Source: Hemileia vastatrix (taxonomy: Eukaryota > Basidiomycota > Pucciniomycetes > Pucciniales > Zaghouaniaceae). Taken from it: DNA of 64,000 nt. The stretch is taken from positions 38,103,203 through 38,167,202 of the forward strand of contig JASXTE010000005.1 of the NCBI GenBank assembly GCA_030280995.1, given 5' to 3'. Under the pieces are notes generated by a model, which did not search any database, was not told the origin of the DNA, and worked only from the letters and a program-made list of their open reading frames with translations. The first letter of the stretch is position 1. The number at the start of each line of letters is the position of its first letter. Below are positions 1 through 10,306 of the stretch, piece after piece. Both the position numbers and the translations under genes were made by a program.

Positions 1-75
1 TATAATCCTCTTCTCCTTCTCCTCCTCTCATTTCTTCCCTTTTTTTTCTTATCTCTTCTAGACGACTGACCGACA
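1..75 (+). repeat. 3' end of the G1 5' LTR
   Basis: A C/T-rich stretch ending GACTGACCGACA, identical base for base to 8039-8113. It ends in CA, as LTRs do. Confidence 0.9.
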
Positions 76-767
76 ACTGAGGGCCTTTCCAAAACAACGA
101 CGACGATCGAGCCTGGCGACGAACGACAAAACGCACGGACCACCTAGCAAAACAAAACTTTTGCCGCGACTGTGTTTCGAACTTGGGTTTGACATCTTAG
201 GTTTATATAATATTAATTTTTATATTATTTTGAAGTGATTTTTCGATCACTATAGTAAGTTCACCTTTGCGCCTCTCACTCATATTACTATATTTTTATT
301 GCAATAACAGTGATTGTGGCTTAATTGCTGATTCACTGAGTGTAAGGGTTCAATTTTTAAATTTTTTTTTTTTCCTAGTTGACCATTATAGAGTGTTAAA
401 TCCTCTTAGTCCTAGAAGAATTGACATTATTATTAATACAAATTGAATTATTAATTTAATTTTTTTTTATTATTAATTATTGTTAATTTTGGTTGACTTA
501 AAAGTACATTGTGCTTAGTCCCAATATATTGCCATATTTAATATTGGTAATTAATTGGTTGAATTAACTTACTTGTTATTCCCAATTTAACCTTGCAATC
601 CATTTTTTTTAAAAAATTAATTTTTTAATTATTACTTTATATTGAAAATTATTTTTTCTATAATTTAATTAATTAAATATTTTTTTTTTATTATTTGGAG
701 CAATTATTGACTAACTTTTATTATTTTTTTATAAAGTAAAAAGTAAATTATAAATCTTCCCACTAGT
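76..767 (+). other. G1 untranslated leader
   Basis: AT-rich leader between the LTR and the first gag ATG. No TGG-initial tRNA primer-binding site follows the LTR (it reads ACTGAGGGCC). Another priming mode, such as self-priming, is possible, but I could not find a convincing complementary stretch in the LTR. No other feature is visible. Confidence 0.5.
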
Positions 768-3700
768 ATGTCCAACAATTTGGCAGAAAAAATGGATAAC
801 ATGCAAGTGGATGAGATAGAAATTGACTATGATGCTGACACTATAAGTTCTTCTAAAGTTGGTCATAAAAAATCTTATGCTAACACAAAGAATTCACATA
901 CTGCAGGATGTGGAAATGACAGGAAATGCAAACAAACCAAACCCCCTTCCCCCAGTACCACAGAAGGAAGTAAAGCCTCTAGTGCCTCAAGAAGGTCTTC
1001 CAAAAGGCTTCAAAATAAAAAAGCTTCCTCTGCCACAACAAATCAGCAACCTATCCAGTCATATAAAAGAGTTGAAGACAGAAAATATGACGTACAAAGC
1101 AAAGGTAGACACATTGTGGGATCAGGTCCAAGAACTCAGGAACCAGATTCAGGCCCAGGCCCCTCCTCAATTGCCTCCCAATCAGCTTCAATTTCAGGCT
1201 CAACCTTCACAGCCACCCAGCTCAACCATCCAAAATCCAAATACTATGGAAGTAGAGCAATGGAAATGGGATTATCTAATGAGTCACTACCAACAGAATG
1301 TGCAACACCCTCCTCCTCATCAGCCTGGACCATCCAGAACACCCAATTTCCATCCACCTCCTCATCCCTACCAACAAAGCAGGAGAAAGAAGGCCCAAGC
1401 ACAATCCCAAACCCAGTCCCAGGGGAAGTTTCCTCCTCTGCCATGGTAAGTAATTTGGTTGATAGTCACTTGGGTATGTTTTCTAATAAATCTTCTTCTG
1501 CAGGTAATATTATTGAACATGGTGAAAGAACAGTTAAACCTGTTAAAAGACAGCTTCCTGTAACTAGTAGCCCTATTGATGTAATTAGCAAATTGTCATT
1601 TGATGAAACTTTACATTTAACTTCTACATCTTTAATTAATCCTTCTCTTGCAATTAAAAATGATTCTGTTCCCCCTGAAATCTATACCTTAATTGAAAAA
1701 ACTTCTGAGGAAATATTGAAAGATACCCTTGATTTTAATATTGTGAAAGACAAACATGTGAGAGATGTGTTAATCCATGAAAATGATAGATTAAATAATT
1801 TACACTTGCAATGTAAAGTGAGTTCTTCTGTACAAGATACAGCTTATTTAAAAATCAAAGAAACCTTGAATATTGTTCTTAGTCAACAAAAACAAATAAG
1901 AAGTGACCATAGAGCTATCTCAGATAGAAATATCAGTCTACATAAGACCTTGAGTGAATTGAAACCCCTTATTGAGGAAAATTATTCATTCAAAAATGAA
2001 ATAAAATCTCTGCAAAATGAGTTTAAGAAGCTAAAAAATGATTTCCATGCACTAAGTACCAAGCACTCAGTTTCTGAGGACAGAAATGTTCTATCTCTTG
2101 CAAAAGTAAATGACCAGATGTCTGAAATTCCAAGAATAAGAAACTATGTGTCTGACCTACAGGAAAAGTTTTCAACCTTAACCATCAATAATGAATTAAA
2201 TGAGATTTCTGCAAATAAGCTGCATAAAAATAAAGGGAAAAAACCTGATCAAAGTTCATCCTTTCTTCCTCATATTTCAACCATTAAACAAACTGACAAT
2301 GAGTCTGTAAAATCTTTTGCTACTAGCAAAAAATCTTGTGATGGTCATGCACCAGCTGTTTCTGTAAATAATGAAATTTCTGAACACCTGGCTAAACTTC
2401 AGGAATTATTACTAATGAATAATTCAAACCAAAAAGTGGACCATCCCAGTAGTCAAAAAAATTGGCCTAAGTTAGACCAATATCCTACCTTTGATGGTGA
2501 TTCTTCCTCTGATTGGCAACACTTTATCCAGAGAATTGATAATTTAAAGAGATCTTATAAACTACCTGATGAGGAAATTGTTTCTAAGCTAATTTCTTTA
2601 TTTTCCAATGTAGCCTTGATGTGGTATGAATCTGTCCTCTTAGATAACAATCATTATACATGGAATGATTGGAAATCCTTGATTGAGAATCAGTTTGGTG
2701 GTTCAAAATTCAGGTTAGCTCAGCAAAGACTGTATGAGAATACTAGATATGTATCCTCCTCTGTTGAAAAGCCCATTGTTTTTCTGATGAAAATAACTAA
2801 AATCCTTAGAGCAATTGATCCAAAGATGGATTATGATATTTGGAGAGATAAAATCTTGTATAAATTACCAAATTCTCTTAGGGATTTGATTGTTGCTAGA
2901 ACTGAGCATGTAAGGGAAAATTCTTCTTTCATTAATATCTGTAATGAAGTACTGCTCAACCATAGATATGAACCAAAGAATTACCTTAGTAAATCTTATA
3001 ATGATCAGAATAAACCTTCTACAAAGATCCCAGAAAAATCTGGTAAACCCTCTGCCCCAGTTGCACCTAAAAAATATGCAACAAATACTTGTTATAAGTG
3101 TAACAAACCGTGGCAGAAGGGTCATGTTTGTGACAAGAAAATTCATCTTGTTGAACAAAATGAAGACACTGATGAAATTGAACTTGATGTCAATAATTCT
3201 TCCAGTGACTGTGAAAGTAATATCTCCTATGACAATGAATCTGTTAAAGATGTTTTAATGTTGGAACATGATGTCCATTATTTAAATAATATATCTGAAG
3301 ATTGTGTATTGAATTTATCTTCAGTAGAAAATGCTGAGATAATTAAAGATATTACTAACAATTCTATTCCCATATCCCCTTTAAAGGCACCTGTTATCAT
3401 TAATGGTAAAAATGTTGATGTAGTTCTTGATTCTGGTGCTGGAGGAAGTGTAGTATCTGAAAAAGCTTTGGCTTCAGTGGATAAGGAATATTTAAGTAAA
3501 TTATTGCCTATAACTTCTGAAAAATGGAGAGGGTATGGTTCTACCTTATTTCCTATTGGCAAATACAAAACCTCTGTATTCTTCAAATATAATGGTGGTT
3601 TTTTCAGAGCTATTTGTGAGTTTGTTGTCATGAAAAATGATAATTTGAGCAATTGGTTTATTATGGGAAATGATATTTTAACCATGTTTGGTGTGAAACT

Positions 3701-6700
3701 AGACCCAGCAAATAATTGCTTTACCTTAGGAATGAATGGGAAAAGAAAATTCAAAATTTCTTCTCCTAAACCTTCTGGGCATTTGTTGAAATCTTGTAAC
3801 TCACTGACCCAATGTAAAGGTAGAACAACAACTGAAATGGATGATTTATTACATGAAATAAATACCGCTTCTTTTGGTGATCATTTGACTAATGAACAAA
3901 AGGATTCTATTGTTTCCTCTATTACCTCTTTCCCTATGGCTTTTGCTCATGGTTCTCATGTCTTGGGAATTGTTCAGGAAGAGATGAAAATTACCTTATC
4001 CTGTAATTTGAGTGATATTCCTCCTTCCCTTAAGAAAAAACCATATCCTGCTTCTCCATCAAAAAGAAAAGATATTGAAGATAATATTGAAACATTATTG
4101 AAAATGAATATCATTGAGAAAGTGAATGTCACCCCCAAATATTGTGTCATCTCCCCAGTCTTGATTTCATATGAAAAAGATAAAGCTAGATTATGTGGAG
4201 ATTACAGAGCTTTAAATACTTATACTGTTGATGATATTTATCCTTTACCCAGAATTAATTCAATACATGCTACCTTGCAAGGTGCAAAATTTATTAGTTG
4301 TCTGGATGGTAATAAAGGTTATCATCAAGTTCCAGTTGAGAAAAATTCTCAAAATTTTTTGCTTATTGCTACTCATATGGGAATATATAAGTATATTAGG
4401 ATGCCATTTGGCCCTAAAAATGCTCCTTCAGTTTTCCAGAAAGTCATGGATAACACTTTCCATCAAGAAATTATTGAAGGTTGGCTCATGGTTTATATTG
4501 ATGATATTATTGTTTTTTCTAAAACTTTTGATGAACATATGATTCACTTAAATAGAGTTTTCCAAAAAATGGATGAAATCAATATGACCTTATCTTTAAA
4601 AAAGTGTAAATTTGGTTTTCAATCTTTGAAAGTCCTTGGCCATGTTGTGTCAGGCTTACAAATTTGTGTAGACCATAATAAAGTTGCTTCCATTCAAAAT
4701 GTGAAAGCACCAACTTCTGTAAGAGAAATCCAAAGTTTTTTGGGTATGTGTGGCTATTATAGACAATATATTAAAAATTATCAGGTCATAGCCTTACCTC
4801 TTACAAAACTAACCAGAAAAGATGTTGCTTTTCTCTGGAATAATGACTGTCAGAAAGCTTTTAATACATTGAAAAGTTGCTTAATGACAGCCCCTATATT
4901 GGCTCTTCCAGATTTTAACAAGCCATTTGTACTTTATACAGATGCTAGCTTTATTGGTCTGGGTGCTGCCCTTCACCAAAAGCAAATTATTAATGATAAA
5001 TCCTCAGAGGTTGTAATTTTTTATATTTCAAGAACCTTAAGAAATAGTGAATTGAAATATGGGGCCACTCAATTGGAGTGCTTAGCAGTTGTTTGGGCTC
5101 TTGAAAAACTTCATTACTACTTGGATGACCAAAAATTTGAGTTGGTAACTGACTGTAGTGCTGTAAAATCTCTCTTAAACCTCAAAACACCTAACAGACA
5201 TATGTTCAGGTGGCAACTTGCTGTTCAGGAATACAGAGGAAGGATGACTATTATCCATAGAGCTGGAAATGTTCACTCTAATGTTGATATGCTCTCCAGA
5301 TTGCCTCTGCCAAATAATGACTCCAATCCTGCTTATGTACCTGAAGATGATACTGTTCATATACATGGTATATTTATAGTTGATATGGAAGAAGAGTTAT
5401 TACAGTTAATACTGGATTCATATGATAAAGATTCTGACTTAAATAAATTAGTTACTATTTTGAATGATCCTAAGAATGCTTCAATTCAAGCATTAATAAA
5501 AACTCTTCCTGCAAAGTACCAAAATGCTTTAAATAAAGGAAAGTTTTCTATTGAAGATGGTTATATATATTATAGAAGGAAGCTTACCAATGTAATTGTT
5601 ATTCCTCCTTCAATGAAAGAAACTATCCTCAAACTTTGTCATGATGACATATTAGCTGGACATTTTGATCTTGAAAAAACATTGATTAGAATCAAAAACA
5701 CTGCATGGTGGGCTAATATGTCTGAAGACACAAAATTATATGTTGAATCTTGTGATTCCTGCCAAAAATCTAAAAGGTTAACAGGTAAGAGAGCAGGGTT
5801 ATTACAACATATTGAAGCACCTAGTGCTCCCTGGCAAATCGTTAATATGGATTTTGTCACTGGTCTTCCTGTTGCAGGTAAAGACAGCTTTAACTCTTGT
5901 TGGGTAATAGTTGATAGATTCACAAAAATGTGCAAATTTATTCCAACCCACAAAGATGTATCCACCAAAGAATTAGCTTTCTTATGGTGGTCTTACATGT
6001 TTAATATTATTGGTTTTCCAAAAGCCATTATCTCTGATAGGGATCCAAAATTCACTTCTGAGTTTTGGACCTCTTTGATGGATATTTGTGGCTGTGAGTT
6101 AAAATTGTCTACAGCTCACCATCCTCAGACTGATGGTCTAGCTGAAAGAATGATTCAAACTCTGGAAGATATGATTAGAAGGTATTGTGCCTTTGGTTTA
6201 GAATATAAAGACAATGACAGATTTACTCATGATTGGGTCACTCTTTTGCCTGGTCTTGAATTTGCATATAATAGCACTGTTCATTCTGTCACTGAGAAAA
6301 AGCCTTTTGAGCTTTGGTTAGGTTATGTCCCAAACACTCCTGCTCAGATTCTCAATAATAAATTACCTAAGTTGGAACTACACCCTGGTGTAAAATCTTT
6401 TATGCAAATGCAACAGCTATGCAGAAAACATGCTCAGAGTTGTATTGATAAAGCATTTGAATATGAAAAGAAAAGATGGGATAAATCCCATAAAGAATAC
6501 ACATTTAACAAGGGTGATGAAGTGTTGATCTCTACTGTCCATTTCAATTTACAAGGTAACCACAAATTAAAAGATCCTTTTGTAGGACCATTTGTTGTTA
6601 AAAGAATGGTTGGTGATAATGCAGTAGAAGTTGTATTGTACTCTCCATATGATAGGAAACATCCTGTCTTTCCCATTTCTTTACTTAAACCTTATACTTC

Positions 6701-6935
6701 CAACAGTGACTTATTTCCAAAGAGAAGAGGAAGACCTAAGAAGAACCCTCAGGAAGTCACAGAAACAGCAGAAATTGATAAAATTCTCAATGATAGAATT
6801 ATCACTTCTGAAAGAGGTACTGAATATTTATTGAGATATAAGAACAAATCATCTGAGCATGATGCATGGATACCTGGCAAGAAAATTTCAAATCTGCCTG
6901 CTCTGTTGAAAAAATACAAAAAGAAAAAATCTTAG
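768..6935 (+). CDS. G1 Gag-Pol polyprotein with C-terminal chromodomain
   Basis: 2055-codon open frame. Residue positions are approximate. A Ser/Thr-rich N-terminus (1-230) is followed by a coiled-coil-like region (330-480), a retrotransposon gag domain (about 570-705, starting near WPKLDQYPTFDGD) and a zinc knuckle near 774 (CYKC...GHVC, spacing Cx2Cx7HxC). The aspartic protease is near 886 (LDSGAGGS). RT carries YIDD near 1242, and RNaseH carries YTDAS near 1390. Integrase has an HHCC finger (about 1623-1670) and catalytic D, D, E near 1693, 1755 and 1791. A chromodomain (about 2001-2050) ends in a Lys-rich tail. The chromodomain should steer integration by reading histone marks (family knowledge). 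All catalytic motifs are present and no stop interrupts the frame. The first ~225 codons overlap a second open frame (859-1449), so the true Gag start is uncertain. Confidence 0.93.
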   Translation: MSNNLAEKMDNMQVDEIEIDYDADTISSSKVGHKKSYANTKNSHTAGCGNDRKCKQTKPPSPSTTEGSKASSASRRSSKRLQNKKASSATTNQQPIQSYKRVEDRKYDVQSKGRHIVGSGPRTQEPDSGPGPSSIASQSASISGSTFTATQLNHPKSKYYGSRAMEMGLSNESLPTECATPSSSSAWTIQNTQFPSTSSSLPTKQEKEGPSTIPNPVPGEVSSSAMVSNLVDSHLGMFSNKSSSAGNIIEHGERTVKPVKRQLPVTSSPIDVISKLSFDETLHLTSTSLINPSLAIKNDSVPPEIYTLIEKTSEEILKDTLDFNIVKDKHVRDVLIHENDRLNNLHLQCKVSSSVQDTAYLKIKETLNIVLSQQKQIRSDHRAISDRNISLHKTLSELKPLIEENYSFKNEIKSLQNEFKKLKNDFHALSTKHSVSEDRNVLSLAKVNDQMSEIPRIRNYVSDLQEKFSTLTINNELNEISANKLHKNKGKKPDQSSSFLPHISTIKQTDNESVKSFATSKKSCDGHAPAVSVNNEISEHLAKLQELLLMNNSNQKVDHPSSQKNWPKLDQYPTFDGDSSSDWQHFIQRIDNLKRSYKLPDEEIVSKLISLFSNVALMWYESVLLDNNHYTWNDWKSLIENQFGGSKFRLAQQRLYENTRYVSSSVEKPIVFLMKITKILRAIDPKMDYDIWRDKILYKLPNSLRDLIVARTEHVRENSSFINICNEVLLNHRYEPKNYLSKSYNDQNKPSTKIPEKSGKPSAPVAPKKYATNTCYKCNKPWQKGHVCDKKIHLVEQNEDTDEIELDVNNSSSDCESNISYDNESVKDVLMLEHDVHYLNNISEDCVLNLSSVENAEIIKDITNNSIPISPLKAPVIINGKNVDVVLDSGAGGSVVSEKALASVDKEYLSKLLPITSEKWRGYGSTLFPIGKYKTSVFFKYNGGFFRAICEFVVMKNDNLSNWFIMGNDILTMFGVKLDPANNCFTLGMNGKRKFKISSPKPSGHLLKSCNSLTQCKGRTTTEMDDLLHEINTASFGDHLTNEQKDSIVSSITSFPMAFAHGSHVLGIVQEEMKITLSCNLSDIPPSLKKKPYPASPSKRKDIEDNIETLLKMNIIEKVNVTPKYCVISPVLISYEKDKARLCGDYRALNTYTVDDIYPLPRINSIHATLQGAKFISCLDGNKGYHQVPVEKNSQNFLLIATHMGIYKYIRMPFGPKNAPSVFQKVMDNTFHQEIIEGWLMVYIDDIIVFSKTFDEHMIHLNRVFQKMDEINMTLSLKKCKFGFQSLKVLGHVVSGLQICVDHNKVASIQNVKAPTSVREIQSFLGMCGYYRQYIKNYQVIALPLTKLTRKDVAFLWNNDCQKAFNTLKSCLMTAPILALPDFNKPFVLYTDASFIGLGAALHQKQIINDKSSEVVIFYISRTLRNSELKYGATQLECLAVVWALEKLHYYLDDQKFELVTDCSAVKSLLNLKTPNRHMFRWQLAVQEYRGRMTIIHRAGNVHSNVDMLSRLPLPNNDSNPAYVPEDDTVHIHGIFIVDMEEELLQLILDSYDKDSDLNKLVTILNDPKNASIQALIKTLPAKYQNALNKGKFSIEDGYIYYRRKLTNVIVIPPSMKETILKLCHDDILAGHFDLEKTLIRIKNTAWWANMSEDTKLYVESCDSCQKSKRLTGKRAGLLQHIEAPSAPWQIVNMDFVTGLPVAGKDSFNSCWVIVDRFTKMCKFIPTHKDVSTKELAFLWWSYMFNIIGFPKAIISDRDPKFTSEFWTSLMDICGCELKLSTAHHPQTDGLAERMIQTLEDMIRRYCAFGLEYKDNDRFTHDWVTLLPGLEFAYNSTVHSVTEKKPFELWLGYVPNTPAQILNNKLPKLELHPGVKSFMQMQQLCRKHAQSCIDKAFEYEKKRWDKSHKEYTFNKGDEVLISTVHFNLQGNHKLKDPFVGPFVVKRMVGDNAVEVVLYSPYDRKHPVFPISLLKPYTSNSDLFPKRRGRPKKNPQEVTETAEIDKILNDRIITSERGTEYLLRYKNKSSEHDAWIPGKKISNLPALLKKYKKKKS
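859..1449 (+). CDS. Overlapping alternative-frame ORF inside G1 gag, 196 aa
   Basis: Open in the +1 frame relative to gag-pol. Its product looks more protein-like than the overlapping gag-pol residues: a basic N-terminus, a heptad-like segment (about 70-95, containing NLSSHIKELKTEN), then a Pro/Gln-rich tail. The overlapping gag-pol residues are monotonous Ser/Thr/Pro, as expected of a shadow of Pro/Gln coding. The GC-richer segment 907-1445 starts right after CTGCAG and ends right before GTAAGT, so it also resembles a captured exon. I see no frameshift site or splice join that links this frame to pol. Whether it is translated is unknown. Confidence 0.45.
   Translation: MVIKNLMLTQRIHILQDVEMTGNANKPNPLPPVPQKEVKPLVPQEGLPKGFKIKKLPLPQQISNLSSHIKELKTENMTYKAKVDTLWDQVQELRNQIQAQAPPQLPPNQLQFQAQPSQPPSSTIQNPNTMEVEQWKWDYLMSHYQQNVQHPPPHQPGPSRTPNFHPPPHPYQQSRRKKAQAQSQTQSQGKFPPLPW
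1446..1503 (+). other. Intron-like segment within G1 gag
   Basis: 58 bp with consensus ends: GTAAGT at 1446, a TTCTAAT branch-like motif near 1480-1487 and TTCTTCTGCAG ending at 1503. Removing it would break the gag-pol frame. It would not rescue the alternative frame either, because the downstream exon also begins GTAA. It may be a relic of the captured sequence at 907-1445 or an alternative splice that makes a short Gag. Confidence 0.3.
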
Positions 6936-6958
6936 CATTTTTTTTTATTGTTTTTTTT

Positions 6959-6970
6959 AGAGTGAGGGAG
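6959..6970 (+). other. G1 polypurine tract
   Basis: AGAGTGAGGGAG lies immediately before the 3' LTR start TGTCAGCC. It is the expected plus-strand primer. Confidence 0.8.
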
Positions 6971-8113
6971 TGTCAGCCAGGCTATTCCAGGAGTCCAGTA
7001 AATGATATATAAATTATAAAACTTTAAAGAGTGGGTAAGACTTGTATTTAATGAATATAACTTAATATTTTATTGCATAATGAAATTATATAAGAATTTT
7101 ATTATATACAAGTGTTACATTAAATTTATTGGTTATATATATTTTTATATATACAATTAAATTGAGCATAATATAATATATTCTACAAATAATGGCGCAT
7201 TTTTATGTATTTAATAATTATAAATTTATAATTAATTAATTAAAAAACATATATTATAATTACAAGTGTAAATTTGATTTATAATATATTTAAATTAATT
7301 ACTTAAATTTATATATTAAATAATACCTCTCATATGATACTAAACAATAATTAAGGACGCTTCTTTTGACCCTTAATTGTGTTAGAAAAAACAAATAAAT
7401 TAATTTGGACTAAATTGAGATTAATTGCTTGTTTTGTTGCGTCAAATTATTTTTTGTTTCACTTAAAATATCCTTTAATCAGAATGTACCATCTGTTGGG
7501 AATTATATTTCTCATAGTTCCTATGTTTCCAATCTTGTTTAGTTATTCACTATTGTCACTTACTGATTTGGGAATTAATGGCGGGGAAATTGGATTCTTA
7601 ATTGGGCTTTTAATTATTTGTTTCATGTTTTTCTCTATATTGTTATGTTTCATTTACTCTTTTGATATGTTTGTTTTATTCCATTCTAATCATTGTATTT
7701 ACAAATATAGTAGCGCTTCAGAGGACCCATTGCCTATAAAAGGGCCTTGGATAATCCCCTGTAGCCTTATCACTTATTACACACTCAACAATTTAAAGAT
7801 AAATTTATTACGCTTATTATTATTTTTATTAGTATTAGATTCTAATTAAAAATTCTAAATAACAATTTAAAGGTTGCCTTAAGTCTAATAGTAATTATAT
7901 TGTTTGCCGCGCAGAAACTCTTACTTAAATAATATTAATATTAATAAAACCAATTTTGTTGTCACCTCTCAAATCACTCGTCGTTGCTTTCTTTCAATAA
8001 ATTAAATAATTTTATTAAATTTTATTTCTTTTATTGCCTATAATCCTCTTCTCCTTCTCCTCCTCTCATTTCTTCCCTTTTTTTTCTTATCTCTTCTAGA
8101 CGACTGACCGACA
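6971..8113 (+). repeat. G1 3' LTR, 1143 bp
   Basis: Runs from TGTCAGCCAGG to GACCGACA (TG...CA). It is AT-rich. A TATA box (TATAAAA at 7735-7741) marks the probable promoter, and transcription would then start near 7765. A 156-codon hydrophobic frame in this LTR is a by-product of its T-rich composition and is not annotated. Confidence 0.88.
7735..7741 (+). promoter_or_regulatory. TATA box in the G1 LTR
   Basis: TATAAAA in the only GC-balanced part of the LTR, placed as expected for the U3 promoter. Confidence 0.5.
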
Positions 8114-8568
8114 CTGAGTGTATGTGCCTGAAATAGATGTCTATGCTTCTGTAGGCGTTGTGAATCCACTGGTTACGTCCATATGACCTAAAATAAGCAG
8201 AAAAAAAGGTTATAGGCTATTAAGAGGTTAAAACCCACTTATAGACCTAAATATACATAATATACAGCATATTTCACTGAATATGAGCTTTATGTATACA
8301 TTTAAGCTTATGTATGTCTATAATTACTTAATATCACTTATGATCAGTATATTATGACTCCATTAATAGCTTAATAAGTATTATTAGGCTATGGATAAGC
8401 TATTTAAACTACTATAAGTCATATAATAGTGTAATAATTATATATATATGTATTATAATTATATATATAATTGTTTTAACCTTATATTAAGATATAAGCT
8501 TAATGTACTTAAGGTTATCTTATTTTAAGTATAAGAAATACTCAGTCCTAGGGATATCTAGGCTGACA
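8114..8568 (-). repeat. Truncated LTR of the TGTCAG/CTGACA family
   Basis: Equivalent to the 17191-17645 part of the solo LTR described below. The outer 720 bp are missing here because the G1 LTR abuts it. Confidence 0.85.
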
Positions 8569-9185
8569 CCCACACATTCCTTTTTTCTAAGAACATGGAA
8601 ACTTTTATCATATTGACTTGTCCTATACCCCAGAGCATAAAATTTTCTGGCTATATGAAGCCACCAGCATCTTGCTGCCTGTTTATTGTTACAGAGGGTA
8701 ATTTTTAAACATAGGGCATTTTCAATGTCATGAAGCTGGTAAACTTCAGGAGGGTGAACCAAAATTTCTTCATAAATTGTACTGTGAAGGTAAGCAGAAG
8801 TGACATCAAAAGATTTGACAGTCCATTTTTGATAAGCTGCCAGTGTGAGAAGAATGTGTTGTGAGAAAATGTGGCAGTTGGAGCAAAAGTTTCAGTGAAA
8901 TCAATACCATACTGCTGTAAAAAACCTTTCACCACATATTTTGCTTTGTAGGTTGGTGATTTGGATGAAGGTTTTTTGATTGTGAAGACCCATTTTGCAT
9001 TAGTCAGCTTGGCTTTTGCAGGAAGCTTTTATTCATACCACACATCCATATCTTTCATGTTCTACAGCTCCTTTTTGCATGCTTGTTCCCACTTTCTACT
9101 GTCAGCTGAGAGCATAGCTTGCAAATGTGTTTTAGGGATAATGGGTGATTGGGACAAACATTTCTGTATAGTGTCATGCACAGCT
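8569..9185 (-). pseudogene. Copia reverse transcriptase fragment
   Basis: Minus-strand frames encode Ty1/copia RT sequence (GFLQQYGIDFTETFAPTAT, then HPPEVYQLHDIENALCLKIT). At least one frameshift separates the two parts, and an LTR inserted at 8568 interrupts them. It is a relic and has no complete domain. Confidence 0.88.
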
Positions 9186-9189
9186 GTTC

Positions 9190-9396
9190 CAAGCTCGTAC
9201 TAAACATATCGAGGTCCAATATCATTGGCTCCGTGAACAAGTGCTGGCAGGCAATTTACATATTCCCTATACGCCTACTACTGACATGTTAGCAGATGGG
9301 CTAACTAAATCTGTTTCAAATCAATCCTTGATTACTTTCTGCAATGCTTATGGACTCTCATCTGAAGTACCCCAAGCAGGGAAGGTGTCAGAATAG
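9190..9396 (+). pseudogene. Copia RNaseH C-terminal tail
   Basis: 69 codons in one frame ending TAG, with the copia C-terminal signature (TKHIEVQYHWLREQV, then TDMLADGLTK). It runs in the opposite direction to the copia fragment on its left, so the junction at about 9186 joins two different elements. The stop lies 11 bp inside the following LTR. Confidence 0.87.
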
Positions 9397-9789
9397 TAAT
9401 CTCTTTTTAGTTTTTTTTTCTTTTCTCTCTTTCTATATGTGTTAATCTTCTTTCTTTTCTTCTTCTGCTAGATTACATATGCCTGAGACTTTATCACCTC
9501 CTGAAGTACTATATTGTCATGCATTAGTAATGAGATGATCTCATCCTTTAGAATAGATAATTTTGTGCTTTAGTTGTGCTTACCTCAATTTAAGTATCCC
9601 TGCGTCTACTATCATGTAATCTCACTCCTATTTTCATGTAATCTCACTCCTATTTTCATGTAATCTCACTCCTATTTTACCCCTGTAATTGGTCAGACTC
9701 ACTGGGTTAAAAGGCGTTGTCTTTCTTTGCTTTTTCTCTCAAGCAAGTCCTTCCTACTTACAGGTGTGTATTTTCCTTCTCTTTTAACA
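9386..9789 (+). repeat. Probable copia 3' LTR, about 404 bp
   Basis: Starts TGTCAGAATAG just after the RNaseH tail and ends CTTTTAACA. It contains three 22-bp tandem repeats. The 5' partner is missing, so the ends are inferred from the TG...CA rule. Confidence 0.55.
9613..9678 (+). repeat. Three 22-bp tandem repeats in the LTR
   Basis: Three consecutive copies of a 22-bp unit beginning CATGTAATCTCACTCC. Confidence 0.9.
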
Positions 9790-9929
9790 CATTCAAGTAG
9801 ACTAAATTGTTGTTACTCTGATCTTGATTATTAGGTATAACTGGCTCATTTAACTGAATAAGTCGCGCATTACTGATTTGTTCATTGGCTTTATACCAAA
9901 GGCTACTCCTTGACAACAAAGTGGGGGGA

Positions 9930-10040
9930 TGTTAGGTACCTAATAGGTATGTACTTAGTTACCATGTATATAAACCTGTTGCCACGACATCTGACCTTTT
10001 CCCCGGTTTTTCTGGGACTAAGTCTGATGCCGTGTCTACA
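9930..10040 (+). repeat. Short copia-type LTR, 111 bp
   Basis: Preceded by the polypurine tract AAAGTGGGGGGA. Starts TGTTAGGTACC and ends GCCGTGTCTACA. A partial second copy of its end lies at 10279-10306 beyond a MITE, so this may be a small two-LTR or tandem LTR remnant. Confidence 0.55.
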
Positions 10041-10065
10041 GGTAAGTGTTTATTTAGCAATATTA

Positions 10066-10262
10066 GGGGGTATCAAAGTTAGAGTTTTGTAATTATTTAA
10101 AATTTATTTCACAACACAAAAAGTAAGCCACAAATTTGACATTAGTTCTCAGTAAAAAGATGTTTTTGGGGTACAATATGACATATATTAAAAAATAATC
10201 ATGGTTGATTTGGTGGAAAAATAGGTATTTTGAAATGTAAGATTTCTAACTTTGATACCCTC
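10066..10262. mobile_element. 197-bp MITE with TA target duplication
   Basis: Terminal inverted repeats GGGGGTATCAAAGTTAGA and (reverse complement of the right end) GAGGGTATCAAAGTTAGA. TA flanks both ends (10064-10065 and 10263-10264), typical of Tc1/mariner-derived MITEs. No coding capacity. Confidence 0.75.
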
Positions 10263-10306
10263 TACTAAATGGTTATTCCGGGACTAAGTCTGATGCCGTG
10301 TTTACA

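Larger units (their letters stand above)
1..8113 (+). mobile_element. G1: chromodomain Ty3/gypsy LTR retrotransposon
   Basis: The last 75 bp of the 5' LTR (1-75) are identical to the last 75 bp of the 3' LTR (8039-8113). Between them lie a 692-bp leader, one gag-pol frame, a polypurine tract and the complete 3' LTR. The rest of the 5' LTR lies outside the window, so the left TSD cannot be read. The domain order (gag, protease, RT, RNaseH, integrase, chromodomain) is that of chromoviruses. The identical LTR ends and open frame suggest a recent, possibly active copy. The right edge abuts a duplicated copia block, not unique DNA. Confidence 0.93.
8113..9185. repeat. 1073-bp duplicated block, copy 1
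   Basis: Matches 17190-18262 at a constant offset of 9077, with no indels. I count three substitutions. It contains half of a solo-LTR family member and a copia RT fragment. Its left edge sits exactly at the end of the G1 LTR. Its right edge runs into a different, plus-strand copia tail. Confidence 0.9.

Noticed and set aside
7379..7849. 156-codon hydrophobic open frame
   Set aside because: It lies wholly inside the G1 3' LTR. Its Leu/Ile/Phe richness follows from T-rich DNA, and no domain is visible.
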